Shown here: in pieces, positions 14,603 through 22,823 of the stretch
Layout of the letters: each line of letters opens with the position of its first letter
How positions within the stretch are numbered: position 1 is the first letter of the stretch
Origin: a virus
IMG/VR virus record: IMGVR_UViG_3300024344_003767
Coordinates: 1 to 26,159 of that record
Length of the DNA: 26,159 nt
Reading direction: 5' to 3' (one strand)
Position numbers and translations under genes: made by a program
The notes under the pieces: model-generated
The model's database searches: none
What the model was told of the DNA's origin: nothing
What the model saw: the letters and a program-made list of their open reading frames with translations, nothing else

Positions 14603-16483
14603 TTAAATTTTACTTTCTAATAGTAAGCTAGCTAAATAATCATCTACTTGATGCTCACATGCTATAGCTTCAACTTCTTCTACTCTGTTATGATTTGTGT
14701 CGACAGGATTATCAATATAATCTTGTGCTTTTTCAATCCATTTATCTACTGGCTCATTAGCCATAATCACTTTACAAACCTCATCGGAAATCGATCTAAT
14801 TTTATTAGTGACTCTCTTGTTTTCATATTTCAGCTTCAAGCTTTCTTGTACTTTAGCTTCAAGTTTTTGAGCATTAGCTAGATTCTCTTTGATTTTTTCT
14901 ACACTAAATTTAGCACTGCCTGTTGTATTCTCTCCTATAGGTGAAACCTTTTTAGTTGTTTGGGGAGAAGTTTCTCCTTCTGGTCTACCAGCATCGTTGC
15001 CGCCTCCTATAAGTGGATTATACAAACCCTCATCTTTCAGATCTCTGAACTTCCTTTGGGAGTCTATTGAGTCGCTTGGCTCCGGGAGTCTTCCAGATTC
15101 CATAGCCTGCATACCTTCTTCTGGAGTCAAGACTCCGTACTGAAGCAGCTGAGCCACAACTCTATTCCAAGTAGTTTTATCCTTCAGCTCTATCTCTTCG
15201 AAATGAGGAGTTGGGAAGTTTTTAAAACCCACAGATTTACAAATCTTTTTAATCTCTGGAGTCAAAAATTGATTAATGAAAGCGTCTCTACCCTGCTTAA
15301 GTCTTTCTATGAATACTTGCACTTTAATACTAGTATTAGCAAACTTCTCCTCACCTACTAAAATATTATTTAAGCCCATTTGAATATCTTGATTAACTAC
15401 GCTGTATTTTCTTGGGTCTAAAATTCCTGCAATGTCGGGTATAACAAACTTAGCTTCAGTCGTATAATCAGAAACTAGAACTTTGCCTACAGATTGATTC
15501 TCGAAAAGCTTCTGCATAGTCTCGATACTTCTTTGGTTTACGTTCAGGCTTCCGTCTTTCATTTCGGAGCCCATAGTTATCAAAAGTATAGCTTGATTTG
15601 TCGTTCTAGTGATAGCCATGTCCATCTTCTTCATTTCAGATTTCCAATTTATATCTTCTAAGACAGGATAGCCCATTGGAACAGAGAAGGGCTCGTAATC
15701 TTGTTTTTTGTAAAACACAGGGGTTACTTTGTCTTCATCAAGCTTAAAAGTTAGCAAGCCTACGTTTCTCCCTTTGAGAGCCTTTTTGGTTTCTGGATCT
15801 AAAGCCTCATAAACCTCTCTGTCTTCATCGGTTCTTGGATTTTTTAATCTTTCTAATTCGTAGTCGCTCAAAACTTTATAGTATTGACCAGTGAAGAAAG
15901 ATATATTTCCTCCCATCTGAATATCAGCAGGATTCAAAATTATATACCTAGAAGGCAACGTGCTTTCTTCGGCTGCGCTTAATAAAGAAGAAGTTCCATA
16001 TGTTTGGGTTATCTTTTTTAAATCTTCTGGCTGAATCTTCGTGTCGAATCTATGGATAAAACAATTTCCAGACCTATAATATTCTCTAAAAAATTTATCA
16101 AGAAAACTTTGCATATCAATCTTCTTAAATAAAGCTTGTAAAAAGTCTCTTGATTTTTTGCTCCCTCCAGTAAAGTAAATATTAGTAGAAGAAAATTCAG
16201 TCATTAAATCAATAACATTTCTAAATACAGCAAAATTATAGTAAGCTTTCTGACAAAGTATAACAGCGTCTCTAACGTTTAGGGAGCTTTTGTTCTTTAC
16301 TCCTTTAGTATATTTAAAAGGAACTAAACCGCTATCAATATTTTCGAACCTATTGCTCCTCTCTATCTGCCCCCCTACATTCCTGCGCGACCTAGAGGAT
16401 TGGTCAACAGTTGTGTAAGGAGACGAAGCAAAGCTTGTCATCATAGGTTTTAGTTCTTCTTTTTTATTGTCTTTCTTTGTCAT
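14603..16483 (-). CDS. Portal protein
   Basis: This 626-residue protein is downstream of the large terminase and upstream of the capsid genes. It begins with a disordered, Lys-rich N-terminus. The core reads LNVRDAVILCQKAYYNFAVFRN split at 69-90, then FREYYRSGNCFIHRF, typical of portal proteins that start with a helical wing region. VNQDIQMGLNNILVGEE and GRDAFINQFLTPEIKKI resemble the stem and clip helices of T4 gp20- and SPP1-like portals. A Gly/Pro/Thr-rich segment (about 494-530) leads to a helical, coiled-coil C-terminus. The portal forms the dodecameric DNA channel at one capsid vertex and docks terminase. It is 2 nt from the FtsZ-like gene and 1 nt from the fibre gene before it. Confidence 0.85.
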   Translation of the reverse strand: MTKKDNKKEELKPMMTSFASSPYTTVDQSSRSRRNVGGQIERSNRFENIDSGLVPFKYTKGVKNKSSLNVRDAVILCQKAYYNFAVFRNVIDLMTEFSSTNIYFTGGSKKSRDFLQALFKKIDMQSFLDKFFREYYRSGNCFIHRFDTKIQPEDLKKITQTYGTSSLLSAAEESTLPSRYIILNPADIQMGGNISFFTGQYYKVLSDYELERLKNPRTDEDREVYEALDPETKKALKGRNVGLLTFKLDEDKVTPVFYKKQDYEPFSVPMGYPVLEDINWKSEMKKMDMAITRTTNQAILLITMGSEMKDGSLNVNQRSIETMQKLFENQSVGKVLVSDYTTEAKFVIPDIAGILDPRKYSVVNQDIQMGLNNILVGEEKFANTSIKVQVFIERLKQGRDAFINQFLTPEIKKICKSVGFKNFPTPHFEEIELKDKTTWNRVVAQLLQYGVLTPEEGMQAMESGRLPEPSDSIDSQRKFRDLKDEGLYNPLIGGGNDAGRPEGETSPQTTKKVSPIGENTTGSAKFSVEKIKENLANAQKLEAKVQESLKLKYENKRVTNKIRSISDEVCKVIMANEPVDKWIEKAQDYIDNPVDTNHNRVEEVEAIACEHQVDDYLASLLLESKI

Positions 16484-16484
16484 T

Positions 16485-17516
16485 TTAAACTATCATTAAA
16501 TGTCTACCGCCAGCAGCAGTATCTCCACTTACATAAAGAGTTCCTTCAGGTAAGCTTCCTGTGTTAGGGTACTTAGGTAGATTTCTCATAAGTACTTGTA
16601 AGCCACTTATGCTAAATATATCTTTTCCGAAAGGTCCCATGTTTATTCTATCATCTTCAAAAATATCCATCAAAGGCATGCCCGCTTTATCTGTTACAGA
16701 AAAAACAGGAGCGTCTGTCCCGTATCCCGCCCCTAGGGTTAAAAGAGCCCCGCTTGGATCGTTAAAAGTTGCTGAATCGTTTTTATTAGCTATTAATTTT
16801 ATTGACCCGTTTCCAAGAGTTACTTGATCAGTTTTAATTCCAGAGTTAAAAGTTTTTTCGGCTCCGAACACCGTAGAGGACTCTGAAGTTATATTATATA
16901 TAGAGTTTGAGAGCGCGGTACCTGTTGCATTTAGACTTGACTTTATGTCGCCGCTCGAATTAGAAACATAACCTGTCATTTCAGGATAACCAGCTAGTTT
17001 CATCCAACCATCCTTAAGATTAGTATCTCCCGAAGCAACGAAAAGACCAAAACTATCATCATGACCAGATGAAAAAGCTAAAGCTCCCGTTATCTCGTTT
17101 GAAGCTTTAAAGTCCCCAGAGCCAGAATGATAGAAACTACCAGACTTCAGGAACTCCCCACTTACTGTAGAAAAATTACCAGAAGCTGTTTCTATTTCAG
17201 ATTGTAGGTAGCCACTTGCAGAGTTAGTATATGCTTCGGCGTGCCCTGAAACATCTTTAGATTTTTGCCAATTTAATTCTCCTGAAGTATTTAGGGTACC
17301 GCTAAGTTGAGTAGATAAACCCGAAACCCTAGTCATTATATCCCCACTATAACCAGTAAAGGAATTGACTCCCCCTTCTGTTAAAGATACAAAGCCTGAC
17401 TTATTGTCGTGAGTATAAAAACCCGAAGTATACGCGTTAGAACCGGAGAGCTTTTTGTTGAAAGCTACCCTAAAACCCTCTATATCTACCTGACCAGTTT
17501 GAATGCTAAATGGCAT
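16485..17516 (-). CDS. Ser-Gly repeat fibre-like protein beside the portal
   Basis: This 343-residue protein is rich in hydrophobic-Ser-Gly units (about 20 SG dipeptides). It starts PFSIQTGQVDIEGFR, the same N-terminal module as the 280-residue fibre at 7545-8387, followed by SGFYTHD. The second half contains VFGAEKTFNSGIKTDQVTLG, a typical phage-fibre beta segment. The C-terminus has NTGSLPEGTLYVSGD, close to fibre endings in which a small-residue turn precedes a hydrophobic strand. Its place between terminase and portal is unusual for a tail fibre and suggests a head-associated fibre or connector component. The GTGTAAA motif at 17543 lies 27 nt before its ATG. The function is inferred from sequence architecture. 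Confidence 0.7.
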   Translation of the reverse strand: MPFSIQTGQVDIEGFRVAFNKKLSGSNAYTSGFYTHDNKSGFVSLTEGGVNSFTGYSGDIMTRVSGLSTQLSGTLNTSGELNWQKSKDVSGHAEAYTNSASGYLQSEIETASGNFSTVSGEFLKSGSFYHSGSGDFKASNEITGALAFSSGHDDSFGLFVASGDTNLKDGWMKLAGYPEMTGYVSNSSGDIKSSLNATGTALSNSIYNITSESSTVFGAEKTFNSGIKTDQVTLGNGSIKLIANKNDSATFNDPSGALLTLGAGYGTDAPVFSVTDKAGMPLMDIFEDDRINMGPFGKDIFSISGLQVLMRNLPKYPNTGSLPEGTLYVSGDTAAGGRHLMIV

Positions 17517-17529
17517 AACAGCTATTTTC

Positions 17530-17543
17530 GATTTATTTTACAC
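17530..17543 (-). promoter_or_regulatory. GTGTA-type motif after terminase
   Basis: The minus strand reads GTGTAAAATAAATC from 17543, directly after the terminase TAA stop and 27 nt before the fibre/portal unit. It is very close in sequence to the motif at 12662. Promoter function is inferred. Confidence 0.45.
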
Positions 17544-19397
17544 TTAAAAGAACATAACAGGCTCAAAACTTTCCTTAGTAATGTTATTTTCTGTGTTACT
17601 TATATCGTTATATAGCTTAAGGCCCCAATTTGCCAACATTAATGCGGAATAATTATCCTTTCTGGCTTTATTAGGAGAATTAGACCTTTTAAGGTGTTGG
17701 GGTAGGTCAAAATTTTGCGAGCCCCTAGAAGTTGCTTTATGCTCTACTAAGCTGCATTGTTTTTTAGTTTGGTAGATCATATCGTCTTGATGCTCAATAA
17801 AATCAAGCATAGACCAGTCTTTTCTATCTTCTATAAAAATGAGCTTTTTAGGGTATGGTAATCTTATCGAGCTAGTCCTGTTAAAAAATACCTCGTTGGA
17901 AGCTGTCCTTGAGGCAAACCAAATTTTCTTATAATCTATGCAAGCTTGTAAATGTTCGTTAGCTCTTCTAATAAAATTACTAGTAAAAACTTGATTAAAA
18001 CAAATTTGATTATTTTCTTGATTGTATTTTAATTTGGCTGTTCTTAATGACTTTTGGTACTCCAAACCTTCTGCGTCTGAATTTAAGGGTATGGTTTTTA
18101 AATTTATTCTAGCGTCTTTAAAAAACTGAGATTCATTACAGCTATCTAAATAAGTATCAGATCCAGCGTTATCAAGACATATAAAAACAATATTAAAAGC
18201 CTGAAGAATATAAGCTAAATATTTTACATGGTTATTTAAGCTTCCTAACCCGGCATAAGAATGAACTAGTGTGCCTTGGCCATTATCATCGTCTATTTCC
18301 ATTACTGCTATTGCAAAATAATCAGCAGTTGGGCTATCGCTCATATTAGGGTCGATGCCGAGTACGTAACGCTTACCCGTTCTCCCTACCATTAACGTGC
18401 ATGGCTCTTCCTCTCCTTTAAGAGTACATAACTCCATTTTCTTTGCACTAAAGTAGCTATCACTGCCGTCTGTAAACTGAGCGCAGTACTCCCGTTGAAA
18501 CGAAAAATGGGAAGCGCCGCCTTCTTGAGCTTCTTCAATAATTGTCCTATCGATCATCTCTTCTGGTAAAGCTTCGTAACCCATTTGAGATACGAAGTAC
18601 TTTGCGTCGCCTATATCTTCTGGGGATTGAATTTTACTGACCCATTCTTGATATGTTTTGTATAGATTCTCAAAAGTATAACTAGCGGAAGACAAAGCTA
18701 TCATCTTAGATTTATTCTCAAACTTAGTTCTCTCTTCTTCTTTTATAGCTCCTTCAGCCACCAGTTTGTCTTCTACTTCCTTTATCTCCATTCTGCGTTT
18801 CATATCTTGGGGAGCTACAAGAAAGGGCATTAAAACGTTTCTAATTATATCTTCAGGTAATAAAAGGTACTCATCCAGAACAAGTATGTTAGCGCGAAAA
18901 CCACGTATCTTTTCACCACTTAAAGGTATCGCTGTTATAGTGCCTCCATTTATTTTCCATTCGTACTGATCATTTCTTTTGGTCTTTGCTCCAAAAGCTT
19001 GAGCTAGTAAAGTGGCTTCTTTTGTCTCTACTATTTTTTCTATATTGTTGAAGATGAATCTGGCTGTACGGAAAGTTGGGCCAGCTATTAGTATCTTAGT
19101 GTTCGGTTCAAATATACATTGCAAAAAACAATATATAGAAGCTATAAAAGACTTGCCGCAGCCACGACCCCAAACACACATGCTAAAGTTTCTATTAAAC
19201 ATTCCCCTAAGAGTAATCTCTTGAAAAGGGGCTAGTTTTATTCCTGTCAAAAGATAAGTAGTAAAATATAAATTATTACGAAGAAACTCAGCTAAACTTA
19301 TCCTAGCCTCTTTATCTTCAAGAAAACCTTCTATCTTAGCTAGTCTTGAGTTTGTGTTTTCAACTTCTCTTATATATTTTTCCGGAGATGACCACAT
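17544..19397 (-). CDS. terL: Terminase large subunit
   Basis: This 617-residue protein is the ATPase-nuclease that pumps DNA into proheads through the portal. The N-terminal motor has a Walker A-like GRGCGKS (77-83), a Walker B ILVLDE (171-176) and a coupling motif ALSSASY (234-240). The C-terminal RNase H-like nuclease has the acidic residues expected, Asp349 in LGIDPNMSDS and Asp409 in CLDNAGSD, with a late DFIEHQDDMIY. The length is normal for T4-type and related terminases. It starts 1 nt after the ERCC4 nuclease gene, so the two are likely translationally coupled. No classical small terminase is recognised; the 369-residue upstream helical protein may take that role. Confidence 0.95.
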   Translation of the reverse strand: MWSSPEKYIREVENTNSRLAKIEGFLEDKEARISLAEFLRNNLYFTTYLLTGIKLAPFQEITLRGMFNRNFSMCVWGRGCGKSFIASIYCFLQCIFEPNTKILIAGPTFRTARFIFNNIEKIVETKEATLLAQAFGAKTKRNDQYEWKINGGTITAIPLSGEKIRGFRANILVLDEYLLLPEDIIRNVLMPFLVAPQDMKRRMEIKEVEDKLVAEGAIKEEERTKFENKSKMIALSSASYTFENLYKTYQEWVSKIQSPEDIGDAKYFVSQMGYEALPEEMIDRTIIEEAQEGGASHFSFQREYCAQFTDGSDSYFSAKKMELCTLKGEEEPCTLMVGRTGKRYVLGIDPNMSDSPTADYFAIAVMEIDDDNGQGTLVHSYAGLGSLNNHVKYLAYILQAFNIVFICLDNAGSDTYLDSCNESQFFKDARINLKTIPLNSDAEGLEYQKSLRTAKLKYNQENNQICFNQVFTSNFIRRANEHLQACIDYKKIWFASRTASNEVFFNRTSSIRLPYPKKLIFIEDRKDWSMLDFIEHQDDMIYQTKKQCSLVEHKATSRGSQNFDLPQHLKRSNSPNKARKDNYSALMLANWGLKLYNDISNTENNITKESFEPVMFF

Positions 19398-19398
19398 A

Positions 19399-20355
19399 CT
19401 AAAAAAGATTTAAATCGTAAGCTAACTGCAAGTCAAGCTTTTTATAAGTGTCCCCAGAAAAGAATATTTTTCTAGTTACTCTAGTAGCCTCAGTTCTACC
19501 TTTTGCAAAAAGAAATTGGATATTATCATATCTTTGAATTACATCTCTAACGTTTCTCATTACATATTCTGGAGTTACTTGGACCTTTTTAGTTATAAAT
19601 TTTAAATAATTGAATTTCATCATATTATCTAAACTGTTTTCTACAACAACTACAACGTAAGCATTTTTCTCTTTAGCTCTGTCCATTTCCCTGCAAAATC
19701 TTTCATAGCCCCCAGAGAATGTACCTATAAAATCTTTGGTCTCTTTTCTCTCGACATAGCAGTCGTTTCCTTCTTTATCTAACCAGTAATCAGCAAACTT
19801 AAGTCCTTCTCTTCTGGTTCCATAATTTATATTTAAGGGTTTCTGCTCTCTACTATCAACTACGATTTCGTAACCCTCTTCAATGCTCTCTTGTATTTTG
19901 TCTATAGGTACGTTATCAAATCTTTTATTCAAGCCTAGCTTATCGCATAAATTATAGTAATTTCCAAAAAGCTTTTGGTAATAAAATATTGGAGGCATCA
20001 TAGAGGAACGCATTTCTACTTGTGTAGGTGAACTCCTTATTTTTCTTCTCTCTATTCTGTCTTTAATAACTTGAATACAAAATTCCCTAGCCTTTTCTTC
20101 CGGAGCAGATTCCAGATATTTTTTCATATTCGGCCTAGAATTAAAATAGTTAGAAAAGTAATGAGCTTTGTTTTTAAATTTAATTAAGTCGCCAGTAAGC
20201 AGATCCCTCCTTGGGTAGTACTTTTGATAGTACTCCGCCATCCTCATTTTATGCTTACGCAAATGCATGTGAAGAGACTTTTCTGTTTCGAACTGCTCTC
20301 CATCTATTTTACAAGTATAAACCATCTTCATACAATCTTTTAAATCTTTAACCAT
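19399..20355 (-). CDS. ERCC4/XPF-type nuclease with N-terminal His-rich finger
   Basis: This 318-residue protein has a C-terminal ERCC4 nuclease domain (about 163-300): VVDSREQKPL (165-174), an acidic Asp189 and VERKETKDF (201-209), which together form the usual D---GD--nERK---D type active site. The N-terminus (residues 12-37) looks like a C2H2 finger, with Cys15, His29, His31 and His35, but its second Cys is absent, so zinc binding is uncertain. It cleaves branched or structured DNA in known relatives. It overlaps the upstream gene by 8 nt and precedes terminase by 1 nt, a location where other phages place HNH or resolvase enzymes. A role in trimming replicative branches before or during packaging is inference. 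Confidence 0.85.
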   Translation of the reverse strand: MVKDLKDCMKMVYTCKIDGEQFETEKSLHMHLRKHKMRMAEYYQKYYPRRDLLTGDLIKFKNKAHYFSNYFNSRPNMKKYLESAPEEKAREFCIQVIKDRIERRKIRSSPTQVEMRSSMMPPIFYYQKLFGNYYNLCDKLGLNKRFDNVPIDKIQESIEEGYEIVVDSREQKPLNINYGTRREGLKFADYWLDKEGNDCYVERKETKDFIGTFSGGYERFCREMDRAKEKNAYVVVVVENSLDNMMKFNYLKFITKKVQVTPEYVMRNVRDVIQRYDNIQFLFAKGRTEATRVTRKIFFSGDTYKKLDLQLAYDLNLF

Positions 20356-21457
20356 TTACAGCTTCCTCTACAGATAAACCAAAAATTCTAGCCTTTACTT
20401 CGTCCATACTTGATAATTTATCAGCCTCGTCTTTTATTACTTTCTTTCTTAGCTCTGCCATTTTTATAAGCTCCCGCCTACTTTCTTCTTCTTTCCAAGT
20501 TTCTACTAGGTTTAATATACTAGCGTTGTCTTGTACGTGTTTGCTTAGCCTATCGCTACGTTTCTGTTTTAAGTCGCTTAATAGTTTATGTTGTCTGTTG
20601 ACGCAGGAATTGTATTCGCTTTGGGCCGTGTTAATAGCCTCAACTAAACTCATTGATATTCGACGCCCTTCATTATCGTTTGCTGTGTCATCAAGTAGCC
20701 TCTGTAATCTGCCTACCCTTCTTTGTATATTAGAGGCGATTACAACTTCTCCTGAAAGGACTATGTATTGGTCAACTTCTTCCTGAGTTAAATCTGGTTT
20801 ATTATAAGTATACCTGACGAACGAAGATTCAAATAATTCTCTTTCCGTGTCGTTCTGATAATTACTTATTTGATGTATAAACCTAAAAGTATGAAGATAC
20901 CCCATTAGCCTCTCTATGTCTTTCCTTTGTCTAGGGGTAACTTTCTCTTTATCTATACCGCTATCGAATACAAATTTGTTTATTCTGCTTAGCACTCTAT
21001 CGGGGTGTTTAGGTGGCTTGTATTCAAACCTTTCCTCTGCTTCGTTTTGCGACTGCTCGAAGTCTTGCCCCTCTAAACTCTTACAGTATTCCGTCACCAT
21101 TCTTGTTTCTGCACTGAGGCTAGTTAATTGGTCGTTTAAAAATAATATTCGAGACATCTCCACGTACTTCATTGTCCCTCTATTGTTTCTAATAAACTCT
21201 TTATGGTCTTCAGAGAGGCTAGGTTTGTCTACTTTTTGATATTCGCTAGCTGGTATAGCATTCAAATCTATTTCAGAAAGAAAAGCTTTTACAGCTCTCC
21301 CCTCTTTACTCCTACCATCTCTTCCAGAGAAACCAGCAACATTCTGAATTAAGTGCATTAGGGAAACATCAACCTTATCTCCCCTTAAGAACTTATCTTT
21401 AATATCTATAAGCGCGGTTTTCTGGTCTTCGTTTAATTTAAAATCATCTAAACTCAT
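20348..21457 (-). CDS. Helical hypothetical protein, possible small terminase
   Basis: This 369-residue protein is helical and charged, with coiled-coil-like stretches in the last third (NRQHKLLSDLKQKRSDRLSK, EEESRRELIKMAELRKKV). It carries no motif that I recognise. I use the ATG at 21457 rather than a TTG at 21463 because it forms a 4-nt ATGA overlap with the sigma-like gene. Its end overlaps the nuclease gene by 8 nt, so four genes from 22.2 to 17.5 kb form one coupled operon with terminase. Position directly upstream of nuclease and terminase is where a small terminase subunit would lie, but the size is larger than usual. A regulatory partner of the sigma factor is another possibility. 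Confidence 0.6.
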   Translation of the reverse strand: MSLDDFKLNEDQKTALIDIKDKFLRGDKVDVSLMHLIQNVAGFSGRDGRSKEGRAVKAFLSEIDLNAIPASEYQKVDKPSLSEDHKEFIRNNRGTMKYVEMSRILFLNDQLTSLSAETRMVTEYCKSLEGQDFEQSQNEAEERFEYKPPKHPDRVLSRINKFVFDSGIDKEKVTPRQRKDIERLMGYLHTFRFIHQISNYQNDTERELFESSFVRYTYNKPDLTQEEVDQYIVLSGEVVIASNIQRRVGRLQRLLDDTANDNEGRRISMSLVEAINTAQSEYNSCVNRQHKLLSDLKQKRSDRLSKHVQDNASILNLVETWKEEESRRELIKMAELRKKVIKDEADKLSSMDEVKARIFGLSVEEAVNG

Positions 21458-22152
21458 AACCAATCTATATCATCCTTTTCTAATATTTTTTTAGCTTTAA
21501 TTATAATGGATTTTTGAATATTTTTAATTTGTTTGTATCCGGGGCATCTGTTTTTTTCTGAAGTCTTGAAGTTTAATTCTTTTGCTATCTCTTTTTCTGG
21601 CTTGTTATCGATATAAAAACCTTGGTAAACTACCCATTCATTATGCTTTAAAACTTGCTTTAATTTAATATGCATTTTAGCAATTCCGTTTTCTAAGCTT
21701 GCGGCGTCTTCTGATCTATTATCTACTTCCGATTTGTGGTTCTCTAGGGGTAACGCCATTTTAACATCGTAAGCTGATTTCTTTTTCATAACCCACCTAG
21801 AATAAAGGGGGCATCTGGAATCTTGCGTTCCGTATATTGAGCAAGCTGATTCCGACTCCGCAGCGGCACATCTAACACAAGGCTTGCAATAATTCGTATA
21901 ATTGTTTCTTACTAGGTTTTTTAGTTGGTTGGAAATAATTCTATTCAACCAAGGTAGTAAGGGTTTAGACTGGTCATATAAATGCCATTTTTTAAATATG
22001 TGTATTTTTAAAATTTGAGAGATGTCTTCAAAATCCATCCAAGTGATAGAAGTTAAAGTCCACTTGCCTTTCCTTTTGTTTATCTCTTCATTTATTAAGT
22101 TAATACTTTCTTCAAAATTTACTTTTTTCTTTCTTTTCTTTTTAGCCGCCAT
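21454..22152 (-). CDS. Sigma-70-family-like transcription factor with Cys-rich insert
   Basis: This 232-residue protein has a Lys-rich N-terminus followed by an ECF-like region 2 (MDFEDISQILKIHIFKKW, 39-56, then PWLNRIISNQLKNLVRN, 67-83). A region 4-like helix-turn-helix lies at the C-terminus (KPEKEIAKELNF, then YKQIKNIQKSIIIKAKKI). Between them lies an insert with five cysteines in 26 residues (Cys89, 92, 95, 104, 114), which probably binds zinc. I recall similar Cys-containing sigma-like proteins in other marine phages. It would direct host RNA polymerase to phage promoters, most likely the late genes. It overlaps the zinc-ribbon gene by 11 nt and the next gene by ATGA. Candidate targets are the GTGTA motifs of this window; the pairing is inferred. 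Confidence 0.75.
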   Translation of the reverse strand: MAAKKKRKKKVNFEESINLINEEINKRKGKWTLTSITWMDFEDISQILKIHIFKKWHLYDQSKPLLPWLNRIISNQLKNLVRNNYTNYCKPCVRCAAAESESACSIYGTQDSRCPLYSRWVMKKKSAYDVKMALPLENHKSEVDNRSEDAASLENGIAKMHIKLKQVLKHNEWVVYQGFYIDNKPEKEIAKELNFKTSEKNRCPGYKQIKNIQKSIIIKAKKILEKDDIDWL

Positions 22153-22468
22153 CTTTAGGACTTTCTTCAGGCACTGGTCTCATAAGATTAGATAGTGTTT
22201 GGGATTTCTTTGCCCCGAAAACGCATCCTTCCATGTCTAGTTCTAGTGGAGGTATGTTGGTACTTATTTCAATTACTTCTTCTGCTTCTACTTCTTCAGT
22301 TTCAGCTTTTACTTCTCTTTTTTCTGGCTTTTCGGCGGCTCCTTTGAAAGAAGCCCCACATGAAGAACAAAAGTTTGGAGCCTCTAGCAAAGAGGAAGAT
22401 TTTGATAACACCCAAGGGTTAGAACTACCACAGGTATTACAATAAGTTACTTTTTTATACTTAGACAT
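22142..22468 (-). CDS. Zinc-ribbon protein
   Basis: This 108-residue protein has a four-cysteine zinc ribbon at its N-terminus (Cys10, Cys13, Cys34, Cys37; CNTC and CSSC), followed by a Glu-rich acidic stretch (AETEEVEAEEVIE) and a Pro-rich end. I use ATG 22468, since a TTG at 22483 merely extends it by five residues. It is the first gene of the sigma/terminase operon and overlaps the sigma-like gene by 11 nt. A transcription-associated role next to a sigma factor is natural but unproven. Upstream a TTGTAAT sequence at 22500 resembles the GTGTA motif. Confidence 0.65.
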   Translation of the reverse strand: MSKYKKVTYCNTCGSSNPWVLSKSSSLLEAPNFCSSCGASFKGAAEKPEKREVKAETEEVEAEEVIEISTNIPPLELDMEGCVFGAKKSQTLSNLMRPVPEESPKDGG

Positions 22469-22526
22469 ATTTTTTAAAACCAAGCAAATAGTTATTACAA
22501 CTAATTAGACTTTTAGAAAGAAAATT

Positions 22527-22823
22527 ATGGCTTCCTTTACAAATAACGATAAAGTTAAATACACTATAATAAAAAGAAGACCGCATAAAATATATGATGC
22601 TGACGGCTTATGTGATCCTCCAGATTACAAAAATCCCAAAATACATATAGCCCAAGATTTGCCTCCTAGGAGGGAAATGGCGGTGGTTTTAGAAGAAATT
22701 ATGCACGCTTTCTTTTGGGATATATCAGAGAAAGAAGTCAGGAAGTTCTGTTCCACTGCTACCAGAATCCTTCATCAAGACGGCTGGCGCAAGGAAGATA
22801 AGTTCTTCTACAAAGACAGTTAA
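22527..22823 (+). CDS. Metalloprotease-like protein with EExxH in place of HExxH
   Basis: This is a 98-residue plus-strand protein in a minus-strand neighbourhood. A helix reads VVLEEIMHAFFWDISEKEV, and the end reads ATRILHQDGWR. The pattern recalls small phage proteins of the type HExLHACFWDLDE...A..I...L...GWR, probably zinc-binding, but here the first His of HExxH is Glu (EEIMH). It may therefore be inactive or use other ligands. It converges on PhoH, with the two stop codons adjacent at 22823/22824. The ATG has only a weak A-rich SD (AGAAAGA). Confidence 0.6.
   Translation: MASFTNNDKVKYTIIKRRPHKIYDADGLCDPPDYKNPKIHIAQDLPPRREMAVVLEEIMHAFFWDISEKEVRKFCSTATRILHQDGWRKEDKFFYKDS

Noticed and set aside
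22469-22483. TTG start giving five extra residues to the zinc-ribbon protein
   Set aside because: The ATG at 22468 is a better start and no SD supports the TTG.
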